Of a DNA stretch of 64,000 nt, positions 1 to 10,639 are shown piece by piece. This DNA is from Toxonevra muliebris (Eukaryota > Arthropoda > Insecta > Diptera > Pallopteridae), in contig OY829326.1 in the NCBI GenBank assembly GCA_963691655.1, positions 85,305,235 to 85,369,234 on the forward strand. The letters are read 5' to 3'. The first letter of the stretch is position 1. Every line of letters starts with the position of its first letter. Below the pieces are notes generated by a model. It saw only the letters and a program-made list of their open reading frames with translations. It was not told the origin of the DNA and ran no database searches. Both the position numbers and the translations under genes were made by a program.

Positions 1-744
1 ACAAAAAATAAAATGATTAAGGAATAAATTAGAATTCAATACTCTTATTAATAGAATGTTATATAATAATCTAACAAAAAGTTTTTAATAAAGTTATTTA
101 TTCTAGATGAAAAAAAATGATACATTTTTCCCCCGTTTGGTACATTTTTTGTAAATATTGGTACAAAATAAAATGAGTAAGTGGCAACCGTGACGGTCAC
201 CAAATGATTTGGTTTTTGATGCCGAATCATGAGATCAAAACAGGGTTACGTTGTAAAATTATTGTTATTACGTAAATATATAAAAATATATGTTTTTTAA
301 TAGTTATAATTACAAATAAAATTGAATATGTAAGTAATTATTATAATATTTGCCATGAATTATTATAGTTTAATTCAGAAATATATATTTATAAACACTT
401 TCTTGTAACTTGTCTGTGTTTATTCCTCCAAAATATAATTTTTTTTGCATATGCAAATTTTAGCGCTTCTAAACCAATGTCAATATTGCTCATTTTTATT
501 TACTTTTTATTAAAAATTTTATTAACTTATTTCACAAAGTGTTGATAGTAGCAACCAAATGTTACTGTTTTAATAACCATGAATTCCTAATAAAATAGTA
601 TCAAAAAAGTACTAAAACTATACAAAAACGTGCTAGTGACCGACGATCAATTAGCATATCTTAATTAGCATAAGAAAAAGTGACAAATTTCCAATTCTAC
701 CCTTCCTTTTTGATTACAAAAAGTCCATCATGGCTGCACTCATG
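1..744. other. AT-rich stretch without a gene
   Basis: No coding signal, RNA gene or repeat end was recognised here. The reading frames are short and stop-rich. By position it would lie in the intron 3' of the last visible ABHD18-like exon, if the gene continues leftwards. Confidence 0.6.
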
Positions 745-794
745 TGAGCATGCCCATGATTTTCATGCTTGCGCCCGTGTGAGCAGCCACAATT

Positions 795-874
795 TTAGTT
801 AACTTTTGAAAAACCAGAATTATTAATATAATGTTTTTCCTGAATATTGAATTTTAAAATTCTGTTGAACAACA
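795..874 (+). repeat. Gypsy LTR 3' fragment
   Basis: This matches, in the same orientation, the 3' part of the LTR at 6224-6459. Both contain a run starting TTTTAGTTAACT (here TTTTAGTTAACTTTT), then a stretch around GAATTATTAA, then CTGAAT..TTGAATTTTA, and end in CAACA. The 5' half of the LTR, including a TGTTGT start, is not visible. It sits about 125 bp before a gag fragment, as expected for the end of a 5' LTR. Confidence 0.6.
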
Positions 875-999
875 ATAGATATTTGGCCACGAGGATATTT
901 TTTTAGTTCAAACGCACGTTTTTTTTTCTTTTGCGACGAAAATTCCGACAGCCATTTTGAGCAAAACAATACAATGCAAATAAAGGTCAGGAAAGTTTA

Positions 1000-1290
1000 A
1001 TGGAAAGCTTGGCAAGTAGCATTGCTGAATTTTGCTATGGCCCTCAAAATAACTTCACATTTAATGTATGGTTTGCGCAGCACGAGGATCGTCGACGAGA
1101 AAGATCTAGACGAAGCAGCTCGAGTACGACTACTAATGAGGAAGCTCAATCCAATAGTATATGGGAAATACGCAACGTGCTTGTTGCCTAAAAACCCTAC
1201 AGATGTAAGTTTTGCCGACACAGTAAAAATTTTTCAGGAAATGTTTGAGTCAAGAGAATCGCTTTTCAGTTTCAGATACAAATTTTTTTA
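1000..1290 (+). pseudogene. Ty3/Gypsy gag fragment
   Basis: A frame from about 1022 reads ITSHLMYGLRS, then ARVRLLMRKLNP, then LLPKNPTDVSFADTVKIFQ and MFESRESLFSFRYK. This resembles the capsid region of insect Gypsy gag proteins, which have an LPKxPxxxSFxETV block followed by SLFxxRYK. No start or zinc knuckle is present, and the frame stops at 1291. It lies just after an LTR 3' end in the same orientation, so it is probably the 5' end of the element whose integrase and LTR lie at 5530-6459. The family call rests on remembered consensus, not on a search. Confidence 0.55.
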
Positions 1291-1398
1291 ATTTTCTTTT
1301 AGACCAATTTATGTATTGTTAACGAGATTATAATGACAGGGTTTTTGGTCGAAATTTTCATACGCAAATAGTTAACTATTTCATACTTTTTTCCCAAC

Positions 1399-1428
1399 GT
1401 TTCGGCGCAAATTTTAGGCCTTCTTCAG
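1399..1428 (-). ncRNA. Degenerate Penelope-type hammerhead-like motif
   Basis: The minus strand reads CTGAAGA, then A, GGC, an 11-nt loop, GCC, then GAAACGTTG. This is the CTGAAGA..stem..GAAACGTTG signature found in many Penelope-like retroelements and related to the hammerhead core (CTGATGA..GAAA). Stem II is only 3 bp, and no NUH cleavage triplet follows at the right place, so it is probably inactive. No GIY-YIG or reverse transcriptase frame was seen beside it. Confidence 0.35.
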
Positions 1429-1922
1429 GGGATTTTTATTTTTATTTACGGAAAGCAAAATACTGCACTATGATAGCAGGCATAGATGACACAGCAGCGT
1501 TTATACGATATTATTATCTATTATTACACTGTGTGACAGTGAAAATCTACTTTCCTCGAGACATAGCTCCAATTGTAGGTATAGTCAAACAGCTAAAAAC
1601 TGCATACTCAGAATTTTGAATTGACCCTCGAAATCAGAACTTGGGGCCGAAAAACCCATTTTTGATAAGTTAAAGCATATAATTGCCCGAAACTTTATTT
1701 TTATTTGTCCGATGAGTAAGTTTTTATATTTCATTCAAAAGAGGGCACTTAGTTGCTTACAATGATATATAAATTGATAATATAGCCTACAAAATATCTA
1801 GCTCTGGGCAAGATATAACGAAAATTGAAATTTTTATATTTTTTGATTTTGAATGGCATTTTAAACAAGTATTTTGTTTCCCAGTGTATATATAAAGGTA
1901 TAAATAAATAAATTACATTTAA

Positions 1923-2489
1923 CCCATTAAGGCCTTAGCATATAAGGCGCAAAATCGACGAAACTTCACATGGAACTTACATTTCACTCAACTAAGAAAA
2001 AAAATCTAAAAAAAATTCTTATCCGTAACCCTGGGTCTTATAGGGTACGTTGCGAAAACGCTGGACCTATGTGCTACCCAAAATAAGTACCTTTAGTAAT
2101 CACATTTTTATTTATGTAGTATATAGAGATCTTAGTTTTATGACAAAATTAGTGGTTTAAATAAAAAAAAATGTTTTTGGAATTATTTTTTATTATTTAA
2201 AACTTATTTTTATATATTGGTTATAGAAATTTATTGCGTTATTGTCTTGTCTTCCAAAAGTGGTGAAAAAGTACTTACGAGTGGTCAACGTATGACCATA
2301 GATATTGTGATTAGTACATGGACGGACAGGAGTGGACACTAATTTTGAGCTTTTATTTTATTTGTTAGTGGTTATTAAAGCTAATAAACAGTCGTATTTC
2401 GCTGACATTTGTGGAAGACGATGAATCACTGCAATCATTTTGTTCGTAGACATTGGTGCTGTGTACCATGAGATCAATCCCCTCCTGGG
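1923..2489. mobile_element. TTAA-flanked (piggyBac-type) insertion
   Basis: It is bounded by TTAA at 1919-1922 and 2490-2493. It begins CCCATTAAGG and ends CCTCCTGGG, so both ends start CCCA when read inwards; beyond that the inverted repeats are weak. Removing it and one TTAA restores the surrounding dispersed repeat, judged against the copy near 14.95 kb. It is 567 bp and non-coding. TTAA duplication and terminal CCC are piggyBac hallmarks; the family is inferred. Confidence 0.55.
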
Positions 2490-2677
2490 TTAATTCTGTT
2501 TCCAACAAGTTATAAACTTTCAAAATCCATTGAGGTTTGACTGAGATATTCAACTTCAAGCACCATACACAGGAAAAAAATGAGTACATTTTTAAGCTGC
2601 TTTATTGTGTGCTTAAATGGTTGGATTAATACTCGTATAGAAATATTTACATATTGAAATAAAAGAGTTGAATAAGT

Positions 2678-2712
2678 CAGCCACACCTCAATGAAAATTT
2701 GAGGTGTGGCTG
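2678..2712. repeat. Perfect 14-bp hairpin
   Basis: CAGCCACACCTCAA (2678-2691) is followed by a 7-nt loop and its exact complement (2699-2712). It lies inside the dispersed repeat arms and is not followed by a T-run. It could be a subterminal hairpin of that element. Confidence 0.8.
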
Positions 2713-2925
2713 AAAATTTATAGCTAGTTGGACACAGAATTGAACGCAGTTTATTTTTATATACGCCGCTATATTTACTGGTAAACAAAATAGTCGTTTA
2801 AAACGCTATTCAAAATGAAATTTTGTTTTCGATTTTCCTTATGTTTTGGTCTCTAAGTCTGGTATTCCTTAAGACAGTGGTTCTAAAGTGATCGGGCGTG
2901 CCCCCCTAGGAGGGAGGGGGGGGGG

Positions 2926-3425
2926 GTGCAAATTAATTTGCACCACTCCACTTCAGCCTCTCTCGACCTGATGAAGTTCATCGGAGAAAAGGGGGTGGAC
3001 GTAGCTCTGGTTCAAGAACCCTGGCTTATAAGAGGCAGGGTTAACGGACTAGGGTTAAACGGCTATCGCCTTTATGTTCCACCAACCCAAGGTAAGATAA
3101 GAACCTGTATAGTTGTGAAAAAAAAGCATTAATCTTTTTCTTCTAACTCCCTACAGCATAGGAGACCTCACAACGGTGGTATGCGAACACAGGCACAAGC
3201 GTAGCTTGTTGCTAACGTCCGCATACTTTCCATACGATGAGGAAGGCCCGCCCCACAATAAATCCGGCAACTGGTCGCATATGCGGAGTCACGCGGATTG
3301 GACTTGGTGGCTGGCTGTTACGCAAATGGTCTCAATGAACTTTGGGGCAGCTCTAATACCAACAGTAGAGGTGAGCCCATTTGTGATTATATTCTTTCTA
3401 CTATCCTAACTATATGCAACAAGCA
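2926..3425 (+). pseudogene. LINE endonuclease N-terminal fragment
   Basis: It opens QINLHHSTSASLDLM and VDVALVQEPWLIRGR, the first blocks of an APE-type endonuclease. It continues in other frames with LLLTSAYFPYDE and GSSNTNSRGEPICDYI, the asparagine/arginine-rich block near the end of the domain. At least two frame changes are needed. The style (QINLHHS, QEPW) fits LOA/R1/I-type LINEs. The element is cut at about 3428 by the insertion 3429-4336 and resumes after it in the reverse transcriptase, so a large internal part is also missing. Confidence 0.8.
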
Positions 3426-3428
3426 GGG

Positions 3429-4336
3429 CAGTAGCCAGGATTTTTTTTTGGGGGGGAGGGTTTTTCATTCGAAGAAAATTGACATAGACTTGCCATTACT
3501 GATTATGAGCCCGACCTCAAAACAATTAGCAAAAATACTAAAAATAGTCAGAGGCTCATTTTTTTTCAAATGATTATCAGTGGGAATTCGGGCCATGATA
3601 AGGAATCCGGATGAGGTTGGCTTATATTCCCAAAATTCGTGCAGTTACTGCATTGAAAGGGGTCATCCGAGTCGGGGTGCTCTGAGCAATAATGGGTTAA
3701 AGAATTAATTACATTTTAAGATTGTTTCCTAGAACTTTGGAGCTGATCCACTACTACTGCCCTACATGGGCTTTCCGAATAAAACGGTTCCTAGTGTTTG
3801 TGAATGAATTTTTTATACCGAACACGAATCTAAGGGCAAAAATTTCCCATCACGCCACGTTTTAGAAAAAATGGGATGGAAAACACAAAAATTGGGTTTT
3901 TGGCCATTTTTTAAAATTGGAGAGCTGAACACTGGCGTGCTACAAATTTCGAAATCCAGAAATTATAGGCGGAATCATGCCCTTCCAAATGAGCCCTAAA
4001 CCCGAAACTGTAAATCAAAAACAGTTACTGATCTAGAAAAACTATAAATGCAGAATTGCTCAGCATCACCTTCTCTTTTTGTATCCAAAGTCAAACCTCA
4101 TGTCAAAGAAAACAAATCGGATCTGGTCGCATAGTGTAACTAAGATTTCAAGTTTATTTTTTGTATTTGACTTTTTAGAAAGAAACCGATGGAAGTAAAA
4201 AATATTTAAAAACTGTTCAATAGATTTTATTTTGACTTTTTTTCATCCACTGGCAATTAATATAAAAAAATAGAAGAAAGTTTCCACATTTCGGGGGGGT
4301 CAGAACCTCCAAAACCTCCCCCCTAATTTCCGACTG
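3429..4336. mobile_element. DNA element with G-rich inverted ends
   Basis: The left end CAGTAGCCAGGATT runs into a T-run and GGGGGGGAGG. The right end read inversely is CAGTCGGAAATTA followed by GGGGGGAGG. It separates two parts of one LINE, so it is an insertion. No transposase was seen; the interior is AT-rich with no convincing frame. CAGT ends with a G-run are common in hAT-like elements, but an 8-bp target duplication is not evident. Confidence 0.55.
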
Positions 4337-4338
4337 GG

Positions 4339-5525
4339 CTAGACGGAACGGTTTAGCAGTTAATCCTGCTAAGACTGAGCTAGTCTTGTTCGAGAGGAAA
4401 ATAAAAATACCTAAGTTTTCCTTACCAAAGTTGAATGGAGTGACACTGAATCTCTCTTCGAAAGCAAGGTACCATTCTGGATTCGAAACTTAATTGGAGA
4501 AGGAATATCGAAGAGAAAACGAAGAAGGGACTGGCTGCATACTATACCTGTAAAAGAACCTTTGGGAAAAGATGGGGATTGTCACCGTACGTTATTCATG
4601 GAATGTACATCACAATCATTCGAACCATCATCCCCTATGGGCCCCTTGTCTGGTAGCAGGCGTTGGGTAAGAAAAGCAACCAAGCTCGCATGGGAAAAAT
4701 ACAGAGACTTGTCAGCCTGGGGATCTCAGGGTCTGTAAGTAGTGCACCTCAGGAAGGTCTGATTTCATCTCTTACCGTTACGGGTGTTTTTTCAAGGCTG
4801 TGCAGCAAAAGGAGCTCTTAGACTAAGAGAATCCAACGTGTGGAGATTGGCAAACTATGGACACTCTACAATTTTGAGTGAGATAAAGCGGAGGGGTCAA
4901 AATAGAATCAAAGCTGACTTAGATGTAGCCACGGATTATATGACTTCAAATTTAGATTTTATTACTAGAATTCCAACTCTTTATCCAACCAGGGAAGACT
5001 GGGAGTCGGGTTCGGTAACAGGTAATGCTGGTATTACCATCTTTACCGATGGCTCAAAGATGAAGAATGGAACTGGAGCTGGTCTCTACTCCAAAGACCT
5101 GCAGCTAAGGCGGTCGTATCGTCTTCCTGACAGCTGCAGCGTTTTTCAGTCAGAGAGTTTTGCTATTGAGAAAGCAGATCGACTTCTACAAGACAGTACG
5201 ATTCCGATTTCGAATATCACTATCTTTACAGACAGTCAGGCTGCAATGAAGGCAATAGAATCCAAAATAGTTCAATCAGAGATTGTAAAGAAATGTCGTG
5301 CTTCACTGGAACGAAATAGCAGATGAAATGGTCAGAAGGGGCTCTGAAATGGACATTAACGAGGCGGATACCTCTATACAATCTCCGATGAACTATTTAG
5401 GAAAATAAACGAGTACACCATAGCGGTGTCAAATGACGCTTGGACTAACCTAGATGACTGTATAGTTTCACGGGCCTTGTGGCCAAGGTTAGATAGGAAG
5501 AGGACAAATGTTCTCTTAGGGCACG
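4339..5525 (+). pseudogene. LINE reverse transcriptase end plus RNase H
   Basis: From 4339 the frame reads ARRNGLAVNPAKTELVLFER, the region after the RT YADD box. It continues with broken blocks to about 4740. From 4784 an open frame of 180 residues includes ALRLRESNVWRL and the RNase H signatures ITIFTDGSKMKNGTGAG (first Asp), QSESFAIEKA (Glu) and ITIFTDSQAAMKAI (second Asp). The rest, SNDAWTNLDDC and RALWPRLDRKRTNVLLG, lies in another frame to about 5510. RNase H with this C-terminal block is typical of LOA/I/R1-type LINEs. It is the continuation of the endonuclease fragment at 2926-3425. Confidence 0.85.
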
Positions 5526-5529
5526 ATAT

Positions 5530-6223
5530 GGAAACAACTGTAAAACGATCGTGTCTGACAACGGCACACAATTCGTGAGCCAGGAATTTCAGTCTTTTTT
5601 GAAGACTCCAGGAGTAAACCACACTCAAATAGCGCCATACCACCCGCAATCAAATGGGCAGACAGAAAGGTTCGTGGATACTTTTAAGAGAGTCGTAGTA
5701 AAGCTTCAAAATGAGGGAACGAGTGTACAGAACCTGAAGACATTCTTGCAGACATACAGATCAACCCAAAATCCGAATGCACCCGATGGCGGAACTCCTG
5801 CAGAGGCATTTCTTAATAGATAAGGACCTCGCTGAAATTGTTGAATTCACCAACACTGCGCCAAGGTACGCAGCGAATAACAATTTAATGCGAAGCATGA
5901 AGCGAAACCGAGATACCTTACGGCAGGTGATTTAGTTTATGCCAGAGTGTATCATCGTAATAAAAAGCATTGGGCACTATCTTCGACCGAATTGACAATG
6001 TGAACTACAACGTCTTACTCTCTGTAAATCGAAGATTGATAAGATCGTATATATATCAGCTCAAGAGAAGGTTTACAAACGAAAATTCATCGCCACCGAC
6101 AAGATTTTTATGCGACAGTTTCGAGTTCGCTCCAGCCTTATCCCGAAGCATCAATACGACCACGCCCATTTGTGAAAACATCGAGATTGATGGAAGATTA
6201 TGACATCTCTTAGAAGAGAGAGA
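5530..6223 (+). pseudogene. Ty3/Gypsy integrase C-terminal half
   Basis: It starts in KTIVSDNGTQFVSQEF, the second catalytic Asp block. It continues HTQIAPYHPQSNGQTERFV, with the catalytic Glu in QTERF, then LQTYRSTQNPNAPDGGTPAEA to 5823. After a stop it continues in shifted frames with IDNVNYNVLL and RRLIRSYIYQLKRR, the chromodomain-less tail of insect Gypsy integrases. The N-terminal zinc domain and first Asp are missing, replaced by the LINE at about 5525. An LTR follows directly, which sets the orientation. Confidence 0.85.
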
Positions 6224-6459
6224 TGTTGTGGGTATGCAAATACCCACATCATTTTTTATCACTCCCTTTATTTCGTTTTTTCATTCGATAATAATAATAA
6301 ATACAACCCTGAATTCATGTTTTGTATTTATACATTGTTACTCCTTTCATTACGATTCCGTTATGATCAGTTTTAGTTAACTGTTGTAAAACCTGAATTA
6401 TTAACATATTCTTCTTCCTGAATACATTTTGAATTTTAGAACTTTGTTGAACTACAACA
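6224..6459 (+). repeat. Gypsy 3' LTR (236 bp)
   Basis: It starts TGTTGTGGG right after the pol remnant and ends CTACAACA, giving the expected TGTTGT..ACAACA inverted termini. Near its start is the hairpin TGTGGGTA/TACCCACA with a 6-nt loop. Its 3' part recurs at 795-874. A further 40-bp piece of LTR interior (CTCCCTTTATTTCG and flanks) recurs at 7626-7668 beyond the Tc1 insertion. Confidence 0.65.
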
Positions 6460-6485
6460 AACATTTGCAAGAAAAATTTGATATA

Positions 6486-7614
6486 AGGAGTGAGATTGAA
6501 AAAATCTTAACACACGTTTTACCTAATAATTTTTTTGAAAAATATGTCAGTTGTTATTTTTAATGACAAACATGTTGATTTATTGTGAGTTTGATCAAAA
6601 TGAGTGAAGAAAAAGAAGTACGTCTTAAAATTATTAAAAATTTTCAAAAAAATCCTAATTGGTCCTACAAAAAATTGGCCAAAGAATTGAAGGTCTGCCG
6701 TCAAATTGTTTCCAATGTTATTAAACAGTTTCAGGAGAATTCGACCATCGATAGGAAACCTGGTTCGGGAAGAAAACAAGGACCACATGATATTGGGAAA
6801 GCCAAGAAAATAGAAAGCATATTGAAAAGATCTCCAAGCACACCTGGTAGAAAAGCTGCCCGGTTAGCCCAGTGCTCTGACTATTTGGTGCGAAAAGTTA
6901 AAGTCAATGCAGGTTTGAAAACATACAAAGTCCAAAGGCAGATTTTACGCAGCTTCCGGGTCAAAATTTTTATGTTGCTGATGTTCGAGGAAATGTCGAA
7001 GAACAATTTGAATCCAAAAGCAGACAAAATTTCCTAAAAAATTCCTGGTATGGCAAGCTATATGCAGTTGCGGTAAAAGAAGCAAGTCATTTGTTACAGT
7101 GGGATCTATAAATACCGAAATATACATCAAATAATGTTTGAAAAAAAGACTTTGTCCTTTTATAAGAGAACACAATGTGTCCACATATTTTTGGTCCGAT
7201 TCGGCATCATGTCACTACGGCAAGAAAGCTCTGGAGTGGTACCAACACATAGTTTTTGTACTAAGAGAGGCCATTCCTCCAAATTGTCCGGAGCTAAGAC
7301 CAGTGGAGAGATATTGGGCTCTTAAGAAAAGAAACTTAAAGAGCACAAAAAAGGTGTCCCAAAATATTGAAGATTTTAAAAGAAGATGGGCAAACTGTTC
7401 CAAAAAGGTGTCTGAAAGAACTATCAAATTTCTGATGGAAGGCTTACCAAAACAGGCCCAAGAGTTCATAAATAATGGTTAGAACTATAAAAGTTATATT
7501 TTTCTGTAATTTGTAAAATATTATCAATTAAATAAAAAAAATTAAAACTCTAAGATCAACCGTTTAAAAATTATTGAATTTTATATATGTTAAGATTTTT
7601 TCGATCTCACTCCT
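6486..7614 (+). mobile_element. Tc1/mariner element, 1.13 kb, near-complete
   Basis: Terminal inverted repeats of about 28 bp begin AGGAGTGAGAT(T/C)GAAAAAA and continue to TCTTAACA. They differ at one position and are flanked by TA at 6484-6485 and 7615-7616. The element is inserted 25 bp beyond the Gypsy LTR. Both ends are well preserved, so it is younger than the surrounding retroelements. The transposase frame inside is broken. Confidence 0.88.
6585..7482 (+). pseudogene. Tc1/mariner transposase (frameshifted)
   Basis: Part one starts at about 6600 (MSEEKEVRLKIIKNF). It contains an N-terminal paired helix-turn-helix (SYKKLAKELKVCRQIVSNVI), then a GRKQG linker and a second helix-turn-helix (TPGRKAARLAQCSDYLVRK). 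The frame then shifts near 6950 and 7130. The last part has YFWSDSASCHYG (second catalytic Asp) and PPNCPELRPVERYWALKK (terminal Glu). Between that Asp and the Glu of RPVERYW lie 35 residues. The first catalytic Asp was not identified with certainty in the shifted middle region. The frameshifts make it non-functional. Confidence 0.85.
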
Positions 7615-7747
7615 TATTGGTAACATTTTTTTATTACTCCCTTTATTTCGTTTTTTCATTCGATAAGAATGTGCAACATTAATTATGTTTATGCATACTT
7701 GGTGCCACCCAGCTTTACCTTTTGCTATCGAATGAAAAATGTAAGTA

Positions 7748-8247
7748 CAGGTAGACCTCGCTTAACACATACTCCTTATAGTACGGCCTCCCTCTAACAC
7801 GTTTCACTTTTTGCGACGCGTAAAGAAAAAAAGAGAAAAATCAGCAAGTTTAGGGGATCGATCGTTGGTTTTGTTTATTTTCTTATTTACATACATATCG
7901 CTCATTTACTAAAAGACTGTCATAAGTCAAAAAACACGATTTTTGAGTTAATGATGCAGAATTATTCATTATGTCACGCTTCATATTGTGTAATCATATT
8001 AATATCTTGTATACTCTGCGCGTGAGAATTATAAGATTTCTTCTTTTTTCTGCAAAGTGGGAGTTAATTGAAAACTTTAAAAGCGTATTCTGCAAAATCG
8101 TGTTTTTTGAGTCTTTTAGTAAATGAGCGATATGTATGTATAACTATGATTTCAATTAAAAAAATGTTCTTTGTATCGTTTAACATGATTTTACTTAGCA
8201 CGGCATTTTCCAGGAACGTAACACCCGTGTTAAGCGAGGTCTACCTG
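7748..8247. mobile_element. Tigger/pogo-like MITE (500 bp, foldback)
   Basis: The ends are CAGGTAGACCTCGCTTAACA at left and its inverse at right (GTGTTAAGCGAGGTCTACCT then G), flanked by TA on both sides. A second inverted pair lies inside (ATATCGCTCATTTACTAAAA near 7906-7925 and its complement near 8117-8136), so most of the element folds back. TA duplication and a CAGG(T)..CCTCG terminus resemble Tigger/pogo ends. It has no coding capacity. Confidence 0.8.
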
Positions 8248-8249
8248 TA

Positions 8250-9050
<801 letters not shown>

Positions 9051-9265
9051 TTATTTTATAACATATGAAAAATAAATAAATTGAAAACAGATTTGGGAGT
9101 TTTTTATGTAGAAAATCCTTGGATATCACAACGTGCGAGAAATCTAGGATATAATATGTAATAAAAGATTAGCGTTTATTTATTTACATATACATACAAT
9201 AGGTTGTAGCATTTTTCGAAAAAAACATTGGCTATGGCCATAATGATCCCCTGATCACGAATTAA

Positions 9266-9721
9266 CTAAAGAAACGGTTTTTAAATGACGGTAACCACTG
9301 CCAGTATGACAAAAAGACTTTTTGGTGGCAAGAATGAATAAAAATAGATTTGAATACAATTTTCAAATTTATTGCGATAACGATTGAAAAAAATTTGGGA
9401 GCAATCAACCATTCTCATCATCAGCGACAAAAGCATTGTATGTAAAGTTCAAAAACTTTGTAATGAGTCATGTTTTGTTGATATCAGAGAAAAATTTAAA
9501 TTCAAAAATTGAAAAAATCAAAATTTTCAAGGTTAGAATGGGTATTGCGAGACAACCACTTCACCAATTTGGATCAAATATGGCTCAAAATTCTTATAGA
9601 GTACTTTTTATGTTTTCTCCAATAAATATTAGAAAATCGATGATTTATTCGTACTTGCCACCAAAAACTCTTTTTTGCCATACTGGCAGTGGTTACCGTC
9701 ATATAAAAGCCGTTTCTTTGG
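9266..9721. mobile_element. TTAA-flanked MITE with ~78-bp inverted repeats
   Basis: It is bounded by TTAA at 9262-9265 and 9722-9725. The left end is CTAAAGAAACGG and the right end inverse is CCAAAGAAACGG. The inverted match continues through ATGACGGTAACCACTGCCAG and GGTGGCAAG for about 78 bp. It is 456 bp and non-coding. The right TTAA is also the left TTAA of the next element. Assignment to piggyBac is by target site only. Confidence 0.75.
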
Positions 9722-9725
9722 TTAA

Positions 9726-10631
9726 CCCTCAAATGTATAAGTCCTACTCAAGGCGGATTAACATATATCTTTAAATTAAACCCAAATGTAAATTTATTTT
9801 AAACCGAAGGCTAGTTTTTGGAGAGATTTTCAGAAAGCATTTTTTTTTTAGCAACTCTAGCTTAAAAGTTGTGGTTATTTTAAAGTGAAGAGTCAGGCAT
9901 TGTGGTCGTGAAAATTATTTGATTTAGAAGTGTTTTTTTACAGTTTATTTTTTTCAGTTATAATGAAAAATAAATAATAAAAAATTCTGGTAAGTAAGAT
10001 TCAACATTATTTTAGAATATTCAATAAAAATTATGATTGTTTTTGTATTGCATAAGTGATAAATAAACGCTTTAAGTAAAACCGCCTCTATGAGGACCTA
10101 TGCATTGCACATGATAAAAATCAGCCGCTACTTTTGAATTCAATTTGCAATTTATTTAGGAAAAATGCAGAATTAGAAGGAGAAACGCCGATATTATGTG
10201 TCTAAGATGACAAAAAAAAGAAATTGGAGATTTGTTCAAAGAAATGTATAATATAAACTATAAGAGTCATGAAGAGAAGGTGGGTTTTGGGAGTAACTCC
10301 AACCTTGAAGATAGCGTGTAACTCGGAAAATGCATAAATGCATTGGATTTGGGACTTACATCAGCAACACTGAACATATCATCCGTGAAGGATTAAAATA
10401 GTAAAATATTTTAAAAGCTTTACAATTCTCCGTTTGAGCTTATTTTTTCAGGCCATTCCTTTGCAGTGAGCACTGCATAGATTCGCCTTGAGGCTGAATT
10501 CACATTTGGGGCTTCTTAGGATACAGTAAGCCAAAAATCTAAAATTTATCAACATATTCGTAATCTGCAGCCCCAAATTATTCTAAGAACAATTTTTATT
10601 AAACAAAAAAAAATATGCATGCATTAGAGGA
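9726..10631 (+). mobile_element. TTAA MITE family B, copy 1
   Basis: It starts TTAA|CCCTCAAATG and matches most of 54502-55513. Shared features include the subterminal CCGCCT(C)..GGCGG motifs, a block around GGAGAAACGCCGATATTATG and a terminal ATGCAT. The right end is decayed (GCATTAGAGG, then ATCAA instead of GGG-TTAA). The piece around 10190-10380 resembles the 3' end of a reading frame in copy 3 but is broken here. Confidence 0.75.
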
Positions 10632-10639
10632 TCAATTCG

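Larger units (their letters stand above)
1569..2880. repeat. Dispersed repeat with inverted outer arms (copy 1)
   Basis: The stretch 1569-1922 is closely similar to 11549-11896 (shared block ACTGCATACTCAGAATTTTG and much of the following 300 bp). Inverted copies lie at about 2720-2880 and at 14868-15143, recognisable by ACAAAATAGTCGTTTAAAA. So the family has long inverted arms. This copy is interrupted at a TTAA by 1923-2489. The sequence TTCTGTTTCCAAC(A/G)AGTT after that insertion matches the inner arm of copy 2. The superfamily is unknown. Confidence 0.6.

Noticed and set aside
9419..9445. Additional hammerhead (CTGATGATGA on the minus strand)
   Set aside because: No stem II or GAAA follows at a suitable distance. 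Other CTGATGA hits in the window (for example near 21900, 29370 and 30055) fail in the same way.
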